A DNA stretch of 10,173 nt from Methanoregulaceae archaeon (lineage in GTDB: Archaea > Halobacteriota > Methanomicrobia > Methanomicrobiales > Methanospirillaceae). Position numbers and translations under genes: made by a program. The notes under the pieces are model-generated. The model was not told the DNA's origin and ran no database searches. It saw only the letters and a list, made by a program, of their open reading frames with translations. Within the stretch, counting starts at the first letter, position 1. Every line of letters begins with the position of its first letter. This document shows, piece after piece, positions 1 to 4,581 of the stretch. The DNA is taken from assembly GCA_019695435.1 (NCBI GenBank), contig JACTVF010000066.1, positions 1-10,173 of the forward strand. Direction: 5' to 3'.

Positions 1-142
1 GGCTGACCTCCCTCGGCATGCTGATTGTGTGGCCGATGCCGTAGGTGTGGCTCAGGAAGTCGTACGCTGAGTACACGTCGTACGCCACGACCTCGACCTC
101 GTGGCCATCGACCTCGGCGATGTATGTGGTTGGTTTGGCCAT
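1..142 (-). CDS. Hypothetical small phage protein, C-terminus beyond window edge
   Basis: Reading leftward from an ATG at 142, an open frame of 47 complete codons runs off the left edge with no stop. The start is supported by a GGAGG ribosome site 4 nt upstream (in GGAGGACTGATG). Its ATG overlaps the TGA of the preceding gene in a TGATG junction, which indicates translational coupling. The N-terminus MAKPTTYIAEVDGHEVEVVA reads as two short beta strands, followed by a Tyr/Asp-rich stretch. I do not recognise the family, and the C-terminus is not visible. It is the most distal visible gene of the leftward operon. Confidence 0.7.
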   Translation of the reverse strand, partial: MAKPTTYIAEVDGHEVEVVAYDVYSAYDFLSHTYGIGHTISMPREVS

Positions 143-501
143 CAGTCCTCCCCGGGGTTGCGGTACCGCTCGATGTCCTCGATGCGGTCCGCAATGTAGC
201 GGTACCGCTCAGGCGTGCCGAGTTCCATCAATAGCTCGTCCGCCTCGTGGGCGGCGATCTCCACCGGCGCCAGGTGTGCGGGCGCGTACTTCTCGAACTC
301 GGCATCGTTCGCTGTGTGCAGCAGCGCGTACGCCAGCAGGCGAGCGGCTTTAGTCTCCAGGCGAAACGCCGTGGGAACGCCCGCGTCCAGACTGACCAGG
401 ATTGGGGCTGGGTTGGTTTCGGGCTGGGCGATCTCCACTCGGACGACGACCTCAAGGGCCGATGTCGTGGGGTGGCGCTGCTCCATGACGTAACCGGACA
501 T
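142..501 (-). CDS. Hypothetical phage protein, 119 aa
   Basis: The protein is acidic and mixed alpha/beta. Residues about 17-50 alternate like beta strands (ALEVVVRVEI, PILVSLDAG, TAFRLETK). Residues about 51-110 look helical and end in a charged tail. It resembles in general layout the small unassigned proteins common in actinobacteriophage non-structural arms, but I cannot name a family. The start at 501 overlaps the TGA of the upstream gene (TGATG), with a modest AGGT ribosome site. An alternative ATG six codons in (486) has no ribosome site and is less likely. Its stop overlaps the start of the next gene, so three genes are coupled here. No membrane segment or signal peptide is visible. 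Confidence 0.75.
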   Translation of the reverse strand: MSGYVMEQRHPTTSALEVVVRVEIAQPETNPAPILVSLDAGVPTAFRLETKAARLLAYALLHTANDAEFEKYAPAHLAPVEIAAHEADELLMELGTPERYRYIADRIEDIERYRNPGED

Positions 502-671
502 CAGTACCTGAGCCGGTACGCGTCGGCGCGCACGACGTCGATCACGTTCTCGTAGCCGGCGCGCTGAATCTTGACCGCGTGCGGGCCGTAGTTGCCGACC
601 ACGTAGCCCTGTCGCTCGATGCCACCGGCGTCGGTGTAGACCACGATGGCGGGGGCGTAGCTGTGTCGCAT
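501..671 (-). CDS. Hypothetical small beta-rich protein, 56 aa
   Basis: I chose the ATG at 671 because GGAGG stands 6 nt upstream, inside the end of the previous gene (GGAGGTTAACATG). The longer open frame to 752 has no such site and would overlap the upstream gene. The protein (MRHSYAPAIVVYTDAGGIER...) alternates short hydrophobic strands with glycine turns and ends in VIDVVRADAYRLRY. That pattern fits a small SH3-like beta barrel, but this is inferred from spacing alone. Its stop is coupled to the next gene by TGATG. Function unknown. Confidence 0.7.
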   Translation of the reverse strand: MRHSYAPAIVVYTDAGGIERQGYVVGNYGPHAVKIQRAGYENVIDVVRADAYRLRY

Positions 672-672
672 G

Positions 673-834
673 TTAACCTCCGAGTAGGTGTGTCTGGGCA
701 ACCAGGCGTGCCCAGCTTGCGTCGTGTGACGTGTAGGTCCAGCCGCACGCACATGTGCAGGTCGTGCGCCACGGTGACACGGTCTCGATCTCGACCGCGT
801 GCTCCAGTGTGCGCCGTCCGGTGGTCAGCGGCAT
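673..834 (-). CDS. Hypothetical Cys/His-rich small protein, 53 aa
   Basis: The start at 834 is preceded by GAGAGGGG about 7 nt upstream. The open frame extends further back to 927 without a better site. The central part holds closely spaced cysteines (C26, C28, C30, in CTCACGWTY) followed by H37 and H49. The layout C-x-C-x-C-G-W ... A ... H resembles the short C-x-C-G-W proteins often found in actinobacteriophages, which probably bind zinc. Fewer paired CxxC motifs are present than in a classical zinc ribbon, so metal binding is inference. The stop TAA sits 1 nt before the ATG of the next gene and its last codons carry that gene's ribosome site. Confidence 0.68.
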   Translation of the reverse strand: MPLTTGRRTLEHAVEIETVSPWRTTCTCACGWTYTSHDASWARLVAQTHLLGG

Positions 835-995
835 CGGTCGCCCCTCTCTTCGTCCGGTGTTGGCGGCGGGCCGAATGGTCGGGTCGGCGCGGTCGGGCGA
901 GACATGACACCCGCGTGGTAGTCGCAATACCCGTGCGTCCTACAGTAGGCCGTTGGTTGCCAGCATCCGCAGTAGGTGTAGGTGTCTCCGGTCAT
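825..995 (-). CDS. Hypothetical Cys-rich small protein, 56 aa
   Basis: The start at 995 follows GGGAGG with a 7-nt spacer, and the ATG overlaps the TGA of the upstream gene (ATGA). The N-terminal half is cysteine-rich (C9, C11, C18, C24, with H21 and H27, in the stretch YCGCWQPTAYCRTHGYCDYH). This would suit a compact zinc-binding fold. The C-terminal half is proline-rich (TAPTRPFGPPPTPDEE) and probably unstructured. The stop lies 10 nt inside the next gene, which is also Cys/His-rich, so two putative metal-binding mini-proteins sit side by side. Function unknown. Confidence 0.65.
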   Translation of the reverse strand: MTGDTYTYCGCWQPTAYCRTHGYCDYHAGVMSRPTAPTRPFGPPPTPDEERGDRCR

Positions 996-1219
996 GCTAG
1001 GACCTCCCGCGCTTGCAGCAGCGCGTCGTATTGCGACAAACAGGCGCCGTACCGCTTGAAACCGGGTCGCGCGTACTCGGGAAACACGCGCCAAGTCAGC
1101 AGTCCGTTTCGGCGCTCGACCCCGCCGACAATCTCGTGGTCGTCGTCGCGCGTGATTGCCCAGCGTTCAGTGTCGGACCACCCGGTGTTGAGTTTGTGTG
1201 CGTGCAGGTCAGCTATCAT
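992..1219 (-). CDS. Hypothetical phage protein, 75 aa
   Basis: A small mixed protein beginning MIADLHAHKLNTGWSDTERW. The segment ERWAITRDDDHEIVGGVERR looks like two beta strands joined by an acidic turn. The C-terminal segment (YGACLSQYDALLQAREVLA) looks like an amphipathic helix. The ribosome site is weak (GAAAGAAAAG about 6 nt upstream). The start lies 11 nt inside the end of the preceding gene, so translation probably depends on coupling. The stop overlaps the next start (ATGA). I do not recognise the family. Confidence 0.68.
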   Translation of the reverse strand: MIADLHAHKLNTGWSDTERWAITRDDDHEIVGGVERRNGLLTWRVFPEYARPGFKRYGACLSQYDALLQAREVLA

Positions 1220-1466
1220 CGCGGGCTTTTCTTTCGTGGTAGAGGATCATGCGCGCGTGCGTGGTCTCCGCCTCGTCAACGGCGGCCTCGACGCACGCGG
1301 TAAGCTGCCGCGCCTCGTCCAGTGTGAGCACCGGAAGCTCAACGTGCTTCCCGTCTACCCTGATGAACAGCCGCACCCATGCGTGATCATGGGTCGCGTT
1401 GCCCATAAAATCCAAGTCAACGTTCGGGTTGTCGAGGTTTTCGATGTGGGCGCAGTGCGTGGTCAC
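1209..1466 (-). CDS. Hypothetical phage protein, 85 aa (GTG start)
   Basis: The open frame extends far upstream to 1904, but that part shadows two other genes. I place the start at the GTG at 1466, which overlaps the upstream TGA in a GTGA junction and has AAGGTG upstream. Residues about 28-45 (HAWVRLFIRVDGKHVELPVL) form a beta hairpin. They are followed by a long helix (LDEARQLTACVEAAVDEAE). This beta-beta-alpha layout, with a leucine-plus-DEAR helix start, is common in small actinobacteriophage proteins of unknown role. The product is acidic in the middle and basic at the end. An internal ATG (MGNATHD) is a possible alternative start. Confidence 0.68.
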   Translation of the reverse strand: MTTHCAHIENLDNPNVDLDFMGNATHDHAWVRLFIRVDGKHVELPVLTLDEARQLTACVEAAVDEAETTHARMILYHERKARDDS

Positions 1467-1672
1467 GACAACACCTTGACCGCGCGGCCATCCTCGACGC
1501 GCACGCGCGCGTACCAGCTGTGCGGCTTCGGGTAGTGCGGGCCCTCGATGGTCTCCTCGCCGTCGCGCTTGTATCCGAACGGGCCGGGCGAGAAGACTGA
1601 CACGTACTCGCCAGCTGTGATCGATTCGCGCAGGGCTTTCTTGGTGCGGAAGTTCGGGTAGACGTATGACAT
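1463..1672 (-). CDS. Conserved-type small actinophage protein (MSYVYPNF...), 69 aa
   Basis: The start at 1672 has a good AAGGAG site 8 nt upstream. The 10-residue in-frame extension to 1702 lies upstream of that site and is rejected. The layout is an N-terminal YPNFRTKKALRE segment, a central VSVFSPGPFG, then EGPHYPKPHSWYARV and a final hydrophobic VKVLS. From memory it resembles a small family widespread in mycobacterial and related phages (YPNF..K.AL and GPHYP.PH.WYA signatures). I know of no assigned function. It probably folds as a small beta sheet. It is the first gene after a 128-nt gap that contains a nested inverted repeat, so it may be separately regulated. Confidence 0.75.
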   Translation of the reverse strand: MSYVYPNFRTKKALRESITAGEYVSVFSPGPFGYKRDGEETIEGPHYPKPHSWYARVRVEDGRAVKVLS

Positions 1673-1746
1673 CGGTCTTTCTCCTTGGGCGTGTGTGTGC
1701 ATTCTCCCGCGTCGTAGGGTCTGTGTGACCTAGACGTTCGGGGGGG

Positions 1747-1792
1747 TAACGGTGCGGGTTCTTGACGCATACGTCAAACATCCGCACCGTTA
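1747..1792. repeat. Nested inverted repeat in the intergenic gap
   Basis: Perfect 11-bp outer arms at 1747-1757 (TAACGGTGCGG) and 1782-1792 enclose perfect 6-bp inner arms at 1762-1767 (TTGACG) and 1772-1777 (CGTCAA) with a 4-nt loop. It begins 9 nt past the stop codon of the gene at 1801-1947 and lies upstream of the gene at 1463-1672. No T run follows on either strand, so a classical intrinsic terminator is unlikely. An operator, an RNA processing site or a Rho-type terminator element are possible. The rest of 1673-1800 shows no gene. Confidence 0.7.
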
Positions 1793-1800
1793 ACGCGCGG

Positions 1801-1947
1801 TCAGTCATCAAGGTCGCGGACCTCGCGACCGGTCTCGCGTACGATGGCGGCAATCTCGTCGCACGTTTGCGCGTCCCATTCCTCGCCGGACAGGTGCGCG
1901 GCAATCGCGTCTAGCGCGCGGGCATCGGGGTGTTGCAGTGCTGGCAT
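1801..1947 (-). CDS. Small actinophage protein, 48 aa
   Basis: Translation from the ATG at 1947 gives an acidic, fully helical 48-residue protein (MPALQHPDARALDAIAAHLS..., ending in GREVRDLDD). A GGAGGG ribosome site lies 7 nt upstream of the ATG and overlaps the end of the preceding gene, which stops at 1951. The pattern of IAAHLSGEEWDAQTCDEIAA followed by IVRETGREV resembles short proteins that recur in actinobacteriophage early regions. The role of those proteins is unknown to me. The two amphipathic helices could form a dimer. The gene is followed directly by the nested inverted repeat. Confidence 0.72.
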   Translation of the reverse strand: MPALQHPDARALDAIAAHLSGEEWDAQTCDEIAAIVRETGREVRDLDD

Positions 1948-1950
1948 ATC

Positions 1951-2280
1951 TCAGCCCTCCGGGTCGGCGATGTCGAACGCAACGCCGCGCCGCGTGCGGA
2001 AGGCTTTTAGCGGGGTGTAGGCGCGCCGCACTTCGGCGGCGCTAGGTGCGAGCGCGTCCAGCGCGCCGAACCCTCGCCGGTGGGCGATGTCGTACTCGTA
2101 CACCAGCCGCTGCAAGCGCGCGGCCGCGCGCACAGGCGCGACCCATAATCCCCACCCATCCGAACACCGATTCACGGCGTCGCGAAGGTTCACAAGTGTG
2201 AGCGTCGCGGGCCCTAGCGTGGGGTGTCCGGCCCATCGGTCGCGGAGCTCGTCGATCTCGTAACGATTCAAGAAGCACAT
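1951..2280 (-). CDS. Conserved-type actinophage protein (SDGW motif), 109 aa
   Basis: The start at 2280 gives MCFLNRYEIDELRDRW and overlaps the upstream TGA (TGATG), with AAGGAACGGGG upstream. The 13-residue extension to 2319 is rejected because it overlaps the upstream gene. The protein has an N-terminal helix, a central NRCSDGWGLWVAPVRAAARL block (residues 37-56) and a C-terminal AAEVRRAYTPLKAFRTRRG block (81-99). This combination (SDGW..W..P.RAA.KL, then AYTP.KAF.TR) matches, from memory, a small protein family frequent in mycobacteriophages and relatives. Function unknown. No catalytic motif is visible, and it is predicted cytoplasmic and largely helical. Confidence 0.78.
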   Translation of the reverse strand: MCFLNRYEIDELRDRWAGHPTLGPATLTLVNLRDAVNRCSDGWGLWVAPVRAAARLQRLVYEYDIAHRRGFGALDALAPSAAEVRRAYTPLKAFRTRRGVAFDIADPEG

Positions 2281-2456
2281 CAGGCGTCCCCGTTCCTTAG
2301 GTTGTCGGCGATCTCCCACGCTGCCAACGCGTGCGCCTGCGCACGCTCGGCCAGGCGGGCGGCGCGCTCGGCCTCAAGGTTGGCCGCGATGGCGCGGTCT
2401 GTCGCATGCCGTGCGCGGTCGACGGCGAAGCTAATTTGGGCGGATGTTGCGGGCAT
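2280..2456 (-). CDS. Small Ala/Arg-rich helical protein, 58 aa
   Basis: The frame from the ATG at 2456 encodes an Ala/Arg/Glu-rich helix from about residue 11 to 55 (for example RAIAANLEAERAARLAERAQ), ending DNLRNGDA. AGGAG and AGGA ribosome-like sites stand upstream (AGGAGCAGGATAAACATG). The stop TGA overlaps the ATG of the next gene (TGATG), which supports a real coupled gene. The heptad-like spacing suggests a single long helix or coiled coil. A low-complexity helix like this gives no functional clue. Confidence 0.68.
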   Translation of the reverse strand: MPATSAQISFAVDRARHATDRAIAANLEAERAARLAERAQAHALAAWEIADNLRNGDA

Positions 2457-2504
2457 GTTTATCCTGCTCCTGTCTTGTTTTTGCTATGGTTTGGGGGTGT
2501 CTTG

Positions 2505-2606
2505 CTACTCTGCTGCCAGTTGCTCAAGCTCGTCGCGGGTGTCGCGGTCTAGGTGCCGGAATCGGGCGCCCCTAAGTGCGGCGTTGGCGGCGTCGGTCGG
2601 TGTCAT
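2505..2606 (-). CDS. Hypothetical mini-protein, 33 aa
   Basis: A very short frame from the ATG at 2606 with GGGAG/AGGA sites immediately upstream, ending in TAG at 2505. The product (starting MTPTDAANAALRGARFRHLD and ending ELEQLAAE) is helical and charged. It is separated by 48 nt from the next gene. That gap carries a 7-bp direct repeat (TGTCTTG at 2471-2477 and 2498-2504, plus-strand reading). At this length it could be spurious. The ribosome site and position in the operon are the only support. Confidence 0.5.
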   Translation of the reverse strand: MTPTDAANAALRGARFRHLDRDTRDELEQLAAE

Positions 2607-2619
2607 GTCCTGCTCCCAT

Positions 2620-2814
2620 CTAGCGGGTGTCGGTGTCCGGCGCGGGCCGGAGCGGGCGGTATGTTTCGAAGCATCGGCGCGCCTTGCGGCGCCCGCCCGG
2701 GGTATCAGTCTGCGGATCCACGGACGCGGATCCAGATGAGCGCCTGCGTTGTCCTTGGGGACAGTCCGCGCCGCATGGCGGCGCGACGGACATCCTTTCG
2801 GTTGTCGGTGTCAC
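2620..2814 (-). CDS. Hypothetical small protein, 64 aa, possibly frame-disturbed
   Basis: An open frame starts at the GTG at 2814, which overlaps the upstream TGA (GTGA), and ends in TAG at 2620. An ATG at 2793 is an alternative start. The last part (TPGGRRKARRCFETYRPLRP) has the GC-rich third positions expected of coding sequence. The middle part does not. There the overlapping frame that ends in TGA at 2705 reads more like protein (RRGLSPRTTQALIWIRVRG). The gene may therefore be a frameshifted derivative, or may use that other frame from an ATG at 2776, which has no good ribosome site. Function unknown and boundaries unsure. Confidence 0.45.
   Translation of the reverse strand: MTPTTERMSVAPPCGADCPQGQRRRSSGSASVDPQTDTPGGRRKARRCFETYRPLRPAPDTDTR
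2712..2734. repeat. 14-bp-period direct repeat (GCGGATCCA)
   Basis: GCGGATCCA occurs at 2712-2720 and 2726-2734, so the unit GCGGATCCACGGAC is present once in full and once in part. The 14-bp period is not a multiple of three, so gain or loss of a unit inside the surrounding gene would change its reading frame. It lies a few bases from the stop of the alternative frame at 2705-2707. Confidence 0.7.
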
Positions 2815-3194
2815 GTACCTTGCAGGCGTGCAGACGTCGCGCGCTTGCGGGCCTGCGTCTCTTGGCGAGTCTGGGCACGGGCGGGCATGCAGGGGTAGCG
2901 GCCTGCGGTCGCGTACCTAAAGTGTTCGCGGCCCTTGTATGGTCCCGCGATAGCCTCGGGGTCACGGGAGAACAGCAGGGCAAGAGCGTTGCCCCATTGA
3001 TCCCAAGACGCACACTTGCCCCCCCGCGCGGCCGCGCCTTTCCCGTCGGTCGTCGCGAGATCGAACTCCCAACGCTGCCGACGCTTGCGCGCGGAGTGTG
3101 GGACGGGGAACTCGGCGAGGTATGCGGTATCACCGGCGGCGCGCATAGCGTCGCGCAGGTCGTGCGGGCCGAGTGTGTCGGAGTAGATGCGCAT
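2811..3194 (-). CDS. Conserved-type actinophage protein (MRIYSDTL...), 127 aa
   Basis: The start at 3194 has a strong GGGAGGG site about 10 nt upstream. The protein begins MRIYSDTLGPHDLRDAM. It then has a basic beta-rich segment (RKRRQRWEFDLAT, residues 37-49), a block WDQWGNALALLF (64-75), DPEAIAGPYKGREHF (78-92), and a basic unstructured tail. The MRIYSDTL opening and the W(D/E)(Q/E)WG...LF..DP block resemble, from memory, a family found repeatedly in mycobacteriophage and Gordonia phage genomes, where it has no assigned function. The basic surface could suit nucleic acid binding, but that is a guess. The stop overlaps the next gene's GTG. Confidence 0.78.
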   Translation of the reverse strand: MRIYSDTLGPHDLRDAMRAAGDTAYLAEFPVPHSARKRRQRWEFDLATTDGKGAAARGGKCASWDQWGNALALLFSRDPEAIAGPYKGREHFRYATAGRYPCMPARAQTRQETQARKRATSARLQGT

Positions 3195-3197
3195 GGT

Positions 3198-3344
3198 CTA
3201 GCAACCCTCCCGGGTAGCTTGCCGCTCGGCGTCGGCAGCGTATTGGCTGTGACGGTAGGCGGCGTGGATGTCACCGGCGGCCGCGAATCGGCGCGCGGAT
3301 GCGCGATGCATTTCGGCGAGCAGGCGCAGCTGCGGAGCAGTCAC
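3198..3344 (-). CDS. Small helical protein, 48 aa (GTG start)
   Basis: The GTG at 3344 is preceded by GGAGG with a 5-nt spacer (GGAGGTCATCGTG), an ideal ribosome site. The frame ends in TAG at 3198, 3 nt before the next gene's ATG. The product (APQLRLLAEMHRASARRFAA... with HAAYRHSQYAADAERQATRE) is Ala/Arg/His-rich and probably a helical hairpin. Similar small R/A-rich helical proteins are common in phage early arms. Function unknown. Confidence 0.62.
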   Translation of the reverse strand: MTAPQLRLLAEMHRASARRFAAAGDIHAAYRHSQYAADAERQATREGC

Positions 3345-3424
3345 GATGACCTCCGGACCGATTCGCTAGCGTGGTGTGAGAATCCGTCCCCGGAGTTTAA
3401 CTCTGACAGTGTGTGCGGGTACAT
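3341..3424 (-). CDS. Possible mini-ORF, 27 aa
   Basis: This frame lies in the 90-nt gap between two better supported genes. The ATG at 3424 has a purine-rich GGGGG stretch about 6 nt upstream. The TGA overlaps the GTG of the next gene in a GTGA junction, like other junctions in this operon. The product (MYPHTLSELNSGDGFSHHAS...) is polar. It includes a TTA codon, unusual for this GC-rich phage. It may only be a coupling leader or may not be translated. Confidence 0.35.
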   Translation of the reverse strand: MYPHTLSELNSGDGFSHHASESVRRSS

Positions 3425-3434
3425 CGTGATCCCC

Positions 3435-3671
3435 CTAAATGATCCCGCGCAAGGCGAGGGCTTCGCGGGTGGTGAGTGGCCTGTGTGTCTGCTTGTATGC
3501 CCGGTTACGTTCGGACGCCCGAATCATCGGCGTGAGGTCTACCCCATTCGAGCGGGGCGTGTGGGCGTGGTTTTGCATCCGGTTAGCGATCAGGTACGTG
3601 CCGATCTTGAAGACCGGGTGGCGACGGCGGATGCCAAAAAGCGCGAGCATTCGGACTGTCATCGGTCGCAT
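3435..3671 (-). CDS. Hypothetical basic phage protein, 78 aa
   Basis: The open frame reaches back to 3782, but the best start is the ATG at 3671, preceded by AAGGATAGGAG. A second ATG three codons in (3662) would place AGGAG 11 nt upstream and is also plausible. The protein is very basic: MTVRMLALFGIRRRHPVFKI, then a Gly-Tyr segment (IGTYLIANRMQN), then RASERNRAYKQTHRPLTTRE and ALALRGII. One short hydrophobic stretch (residues 8-14) is too short to span a membrane. The basic charge fits a nucleic-acid-associated protein, but no motif proves this. It follows a 205-nt untranslated gap containing a hairpin and direct repeats. Confidence 0.62.
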   Translation of the reverse strand: MRPMTVRMLALFGIRRRHPVFKIGTYLIANRMQNHAHTPRSNGVDLTPMIRASERNRAYKQTHRPLTTREALALRGII

Positions 3672-3693
3672 GACTCCTATCCTTTTTGTGTGT

Positions 3694-3824
3694 GGGACGT
3701 GGAAAACGCGCGGGCGGTTATGAAGCCGCTGCGCGCCGCTATGCGGCGCCCGCGCGTGGCATCGTTGCGGGCCGGATGCCATCGGCGACCCTACGGGTTT
3801 CGACTCCCGGGGACGTGGAAACGC
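3694..3824. repeat. Imperfect direct repeat pair flanking a strong hairpin
   Basis: GGGACGTGGAAAACGC at 3694-3709 recurs as GGGACGTGGAAACGC (one A fewer) at 3810-3824. Between them a perfect 7-bp stem (GCGCCGC at 3733-3739, GCGGCGC at 3743-3749) has a 3-nt loop. All of this lies in the gap (3672-3876) upstream of the gene at 3435-3671, where no convincing gene is seen. It could be a regulatory leader with duplicated protein-binding sites or the remnant of a lost gene. Confidence 0.6.
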
Positions 3825-3876
3825 TCGCGCCCCGTTGGAGGAGCTAGGGGGACCGGATCCCCGCGCGAGCTAGTGG

Positions 3877-4068
3877 TCAATCGTTGTGCGTGTACCGAAC
3901 GACCCGCGCACGGTCGATAGCGGGACGGTATGCAAACACTCCCCCGTCAATGACTAGGTAACCGGAAAACGTATCCCAGGAGACTGCTTCGACCCTCCAG
4001 CGTGATCCGTCGTCTAGCTCCACGACGTCGCCTAGGGCGATGTACAGATAACCGGGTGCAACCAGCAT
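3877..4068 (-). CDS. Small SH3-like beta protein, 63 aa; first gene of the leftward operon
   Basis: The start at 4068 has AGGAG with a 6-nt spacer (AGGAGTCTAAAATG). The product has a repeated strand-turn-strand pattern: YLYIALGDVVELDDGSRWRV, then VEAVSWDTFSGYLVIDGGVF, then RARVVRY. That spacing fits a five-stranded SH3/KOW-like barrel, although the assignment is by pattern only. It is the promoter-proximal gene of the leftward arm. An inverted repeat lies 28-51 nt upstream of its ATG, so expression of the whole arm may be controlled there. Function unknown. Confidence 0.75.
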   Translation of the reverse strand: MLVAPGYLYIALGDVVELDDGSRWRVEAVSWDTFSGYLVIDGGVFAYRPAIDRARVVRYTHND

Positions 4069-4095
4069 TTTAGACTCCTGTGTCTGTGTGATGTC

Positions 4096-4119
4096 GAACG
4101 TAGGCGAAAACCTACGTTC
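4096..4119. promoter_or_regulatory. Inverted repeat upstream of the leftward operon, candidate operator or leader hairpin
   Basis: GAACGTAGG (4096-4104) and CCTACGTTC (4111-4119) form a perfect 9-bp inverted repeat with a 6-nt loop. It is 28-51 nt upstream of the first leftward ATG. As DNA it could bind a dimeric repressor. As RNA it would be a stable hairpin in the 5' leader. No T run follows it in the leftward direction. Confidence 0.55.
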
Positions 4120-4140
4120 AGCAGCGGGTTTCTAGGTTTC

Positions 4141-4146
4141 ATTATC
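4141..4146 (-). promoter_or_regulatory. Weak candidate -10 element for the leftward operon
   Basis: On the minus strand GATAAT (4146 to 4141) matches five of six positions of the sigma-70-type TATAAT. Transcription starting about 7 nt later would place the 4096-4119 inverted repeat in the early transcribed region. There is no recognisable -35 at the right distance (GCATCG), so the call is weak. Confidence 0.25.
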
Positions 4147-4233
4147 GGCGAATGCTTAACGGCCGATGCGCCTTGACGGCGCTTTCGCGAACAGCAGGCT
4201 ATGCTGCGGGCGGACTGTTCCGGCGGCCGATGT

Positions 4234-4311
4234 GGGTCGGGGTTGCCCTCCGACCCGGTACTAGGTTATCCCTGCTAACAGCCGGTTTGGGCGAACCTCG
4301 CCCACCGGCTG
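4234..4311. other. Two strong adjacent stem-loops
   Basis: The first stem pairs GGGTCGG (4234-4240) with CCGACCC (4250-4256) around a 9-nt loop. The second has an 8-bp outer stem (CAGCCGGT 4279-4286 with ACCGGCTG 4304-4311) and a 6-bp inner stem (GGGCGA 4289-4294 with TCGCCC 4298-4303) around the 3-nt loop ACC, with only a TT bulge between. All pairs are perfect. A weaker 6-bp stem follows (GCTCAC 4332-4337, GTGAGC 4348-4353). These could be RNA structures on either strand or DNA-level binding sites. Confidence 0.6.
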
Positions 4312-4364
4312 GATGCGCGCCGCGCGCCAGTGCTCACCGAGTCATCCGTGAGCCTTTCAATCGC

Positions 4365-4395
4365 GCGGGACTGCTTCGGGATGCCCTAATCCCGC
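4365..4395. other. Mutually exclusive hairpins (switch-like)
   Basis: GCGGGA (4365-4370) can pair with TCCCGC (4390-4395). Alternatively CGGGAT (4377-4382) can pair with ATCCCG (4389-4394). Both use the same 3' strand, so only one can form at a time. The arrangement is like an attenuator, but no function is shown. Confidence 0.45.
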
Positions 4396-4483
4396 TTGCT
4401 ATGCGGGGTGTCGGGCTCTTGCGAGTGTCCCTTGAGTATGTGGTGGGGTCTGACGAGTCCACTCCCGATACCCTTGTAACTCT

Positions 4484-4581
4484 CCGCCTACGGTGACTAA
4501 TGGGGCGGATTTCAGCCCGCCTGACCGTTCGGGGTCTTCTATGGGTACAGAATTAGCATAGATCCGTTTAGGGCTACTATG
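4484..4581. other. Two successive a-b-a alternative pairing sets
   Basis: GGCGG (4504-4508) can pair with CCGCC upstream (4484-4488) or CCGCC downstream (4517-4521). Just after, CATAG (4557-4561) can pair with CTATG upstream (4539-4543) or downstream (4577-4581). Each middle element has two equal partners, so the pairings exclude each other. The stems are short (5 bp), so chance is possible. Confidence 0.35.

Noticed and set aside
579..1535. Long 318-aa plus-strand open frame
   Set aside because: A shadow of several coupled minus-strand genes with good ribosome sites. In GC-rich DNA long antisense frames are expected.
3786..3815. tRNA T-arm-like GGGTTTCGACTCCC
   Set aside because: Loop length is wrong and no acceptor, anticodon arm or D arm fits around it on either strand.
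2553..3920. Long 455-aa plus-strand open frame
   Set aside because: Antisense to the leftward operon, with no ribosome site and no recognisable domain.
4170..4210. Rightward promoter from TTGACG (4173-4178)
   Set aside because: No acceptable -10 element at 16-19 nt. TATGCT is too far downstream.
4261..4285. Homing-endonuclease-like target resembling the I-SceI site
   Set aside because: Only partial resemblance (TTATCCCTG), with no nearby endonuclease gene.
4443..4475. Hammerhead-ribozyme-like CTGACGAGTCC
   Set aside because: The required GAAA and matching stem II strand are absent downstream.
4152..4496. Plus-strand open frame of 114 aa in the junction
   Set aside because: No ribosome site, poor codon pattern, and it spans the perfect hairpins, so it is most likely chance.
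4480..4530. Group I intron-like GACTAATGGGGCGG
   Set aside because: No matching P7 3' strand or other conserved core elements could be found.
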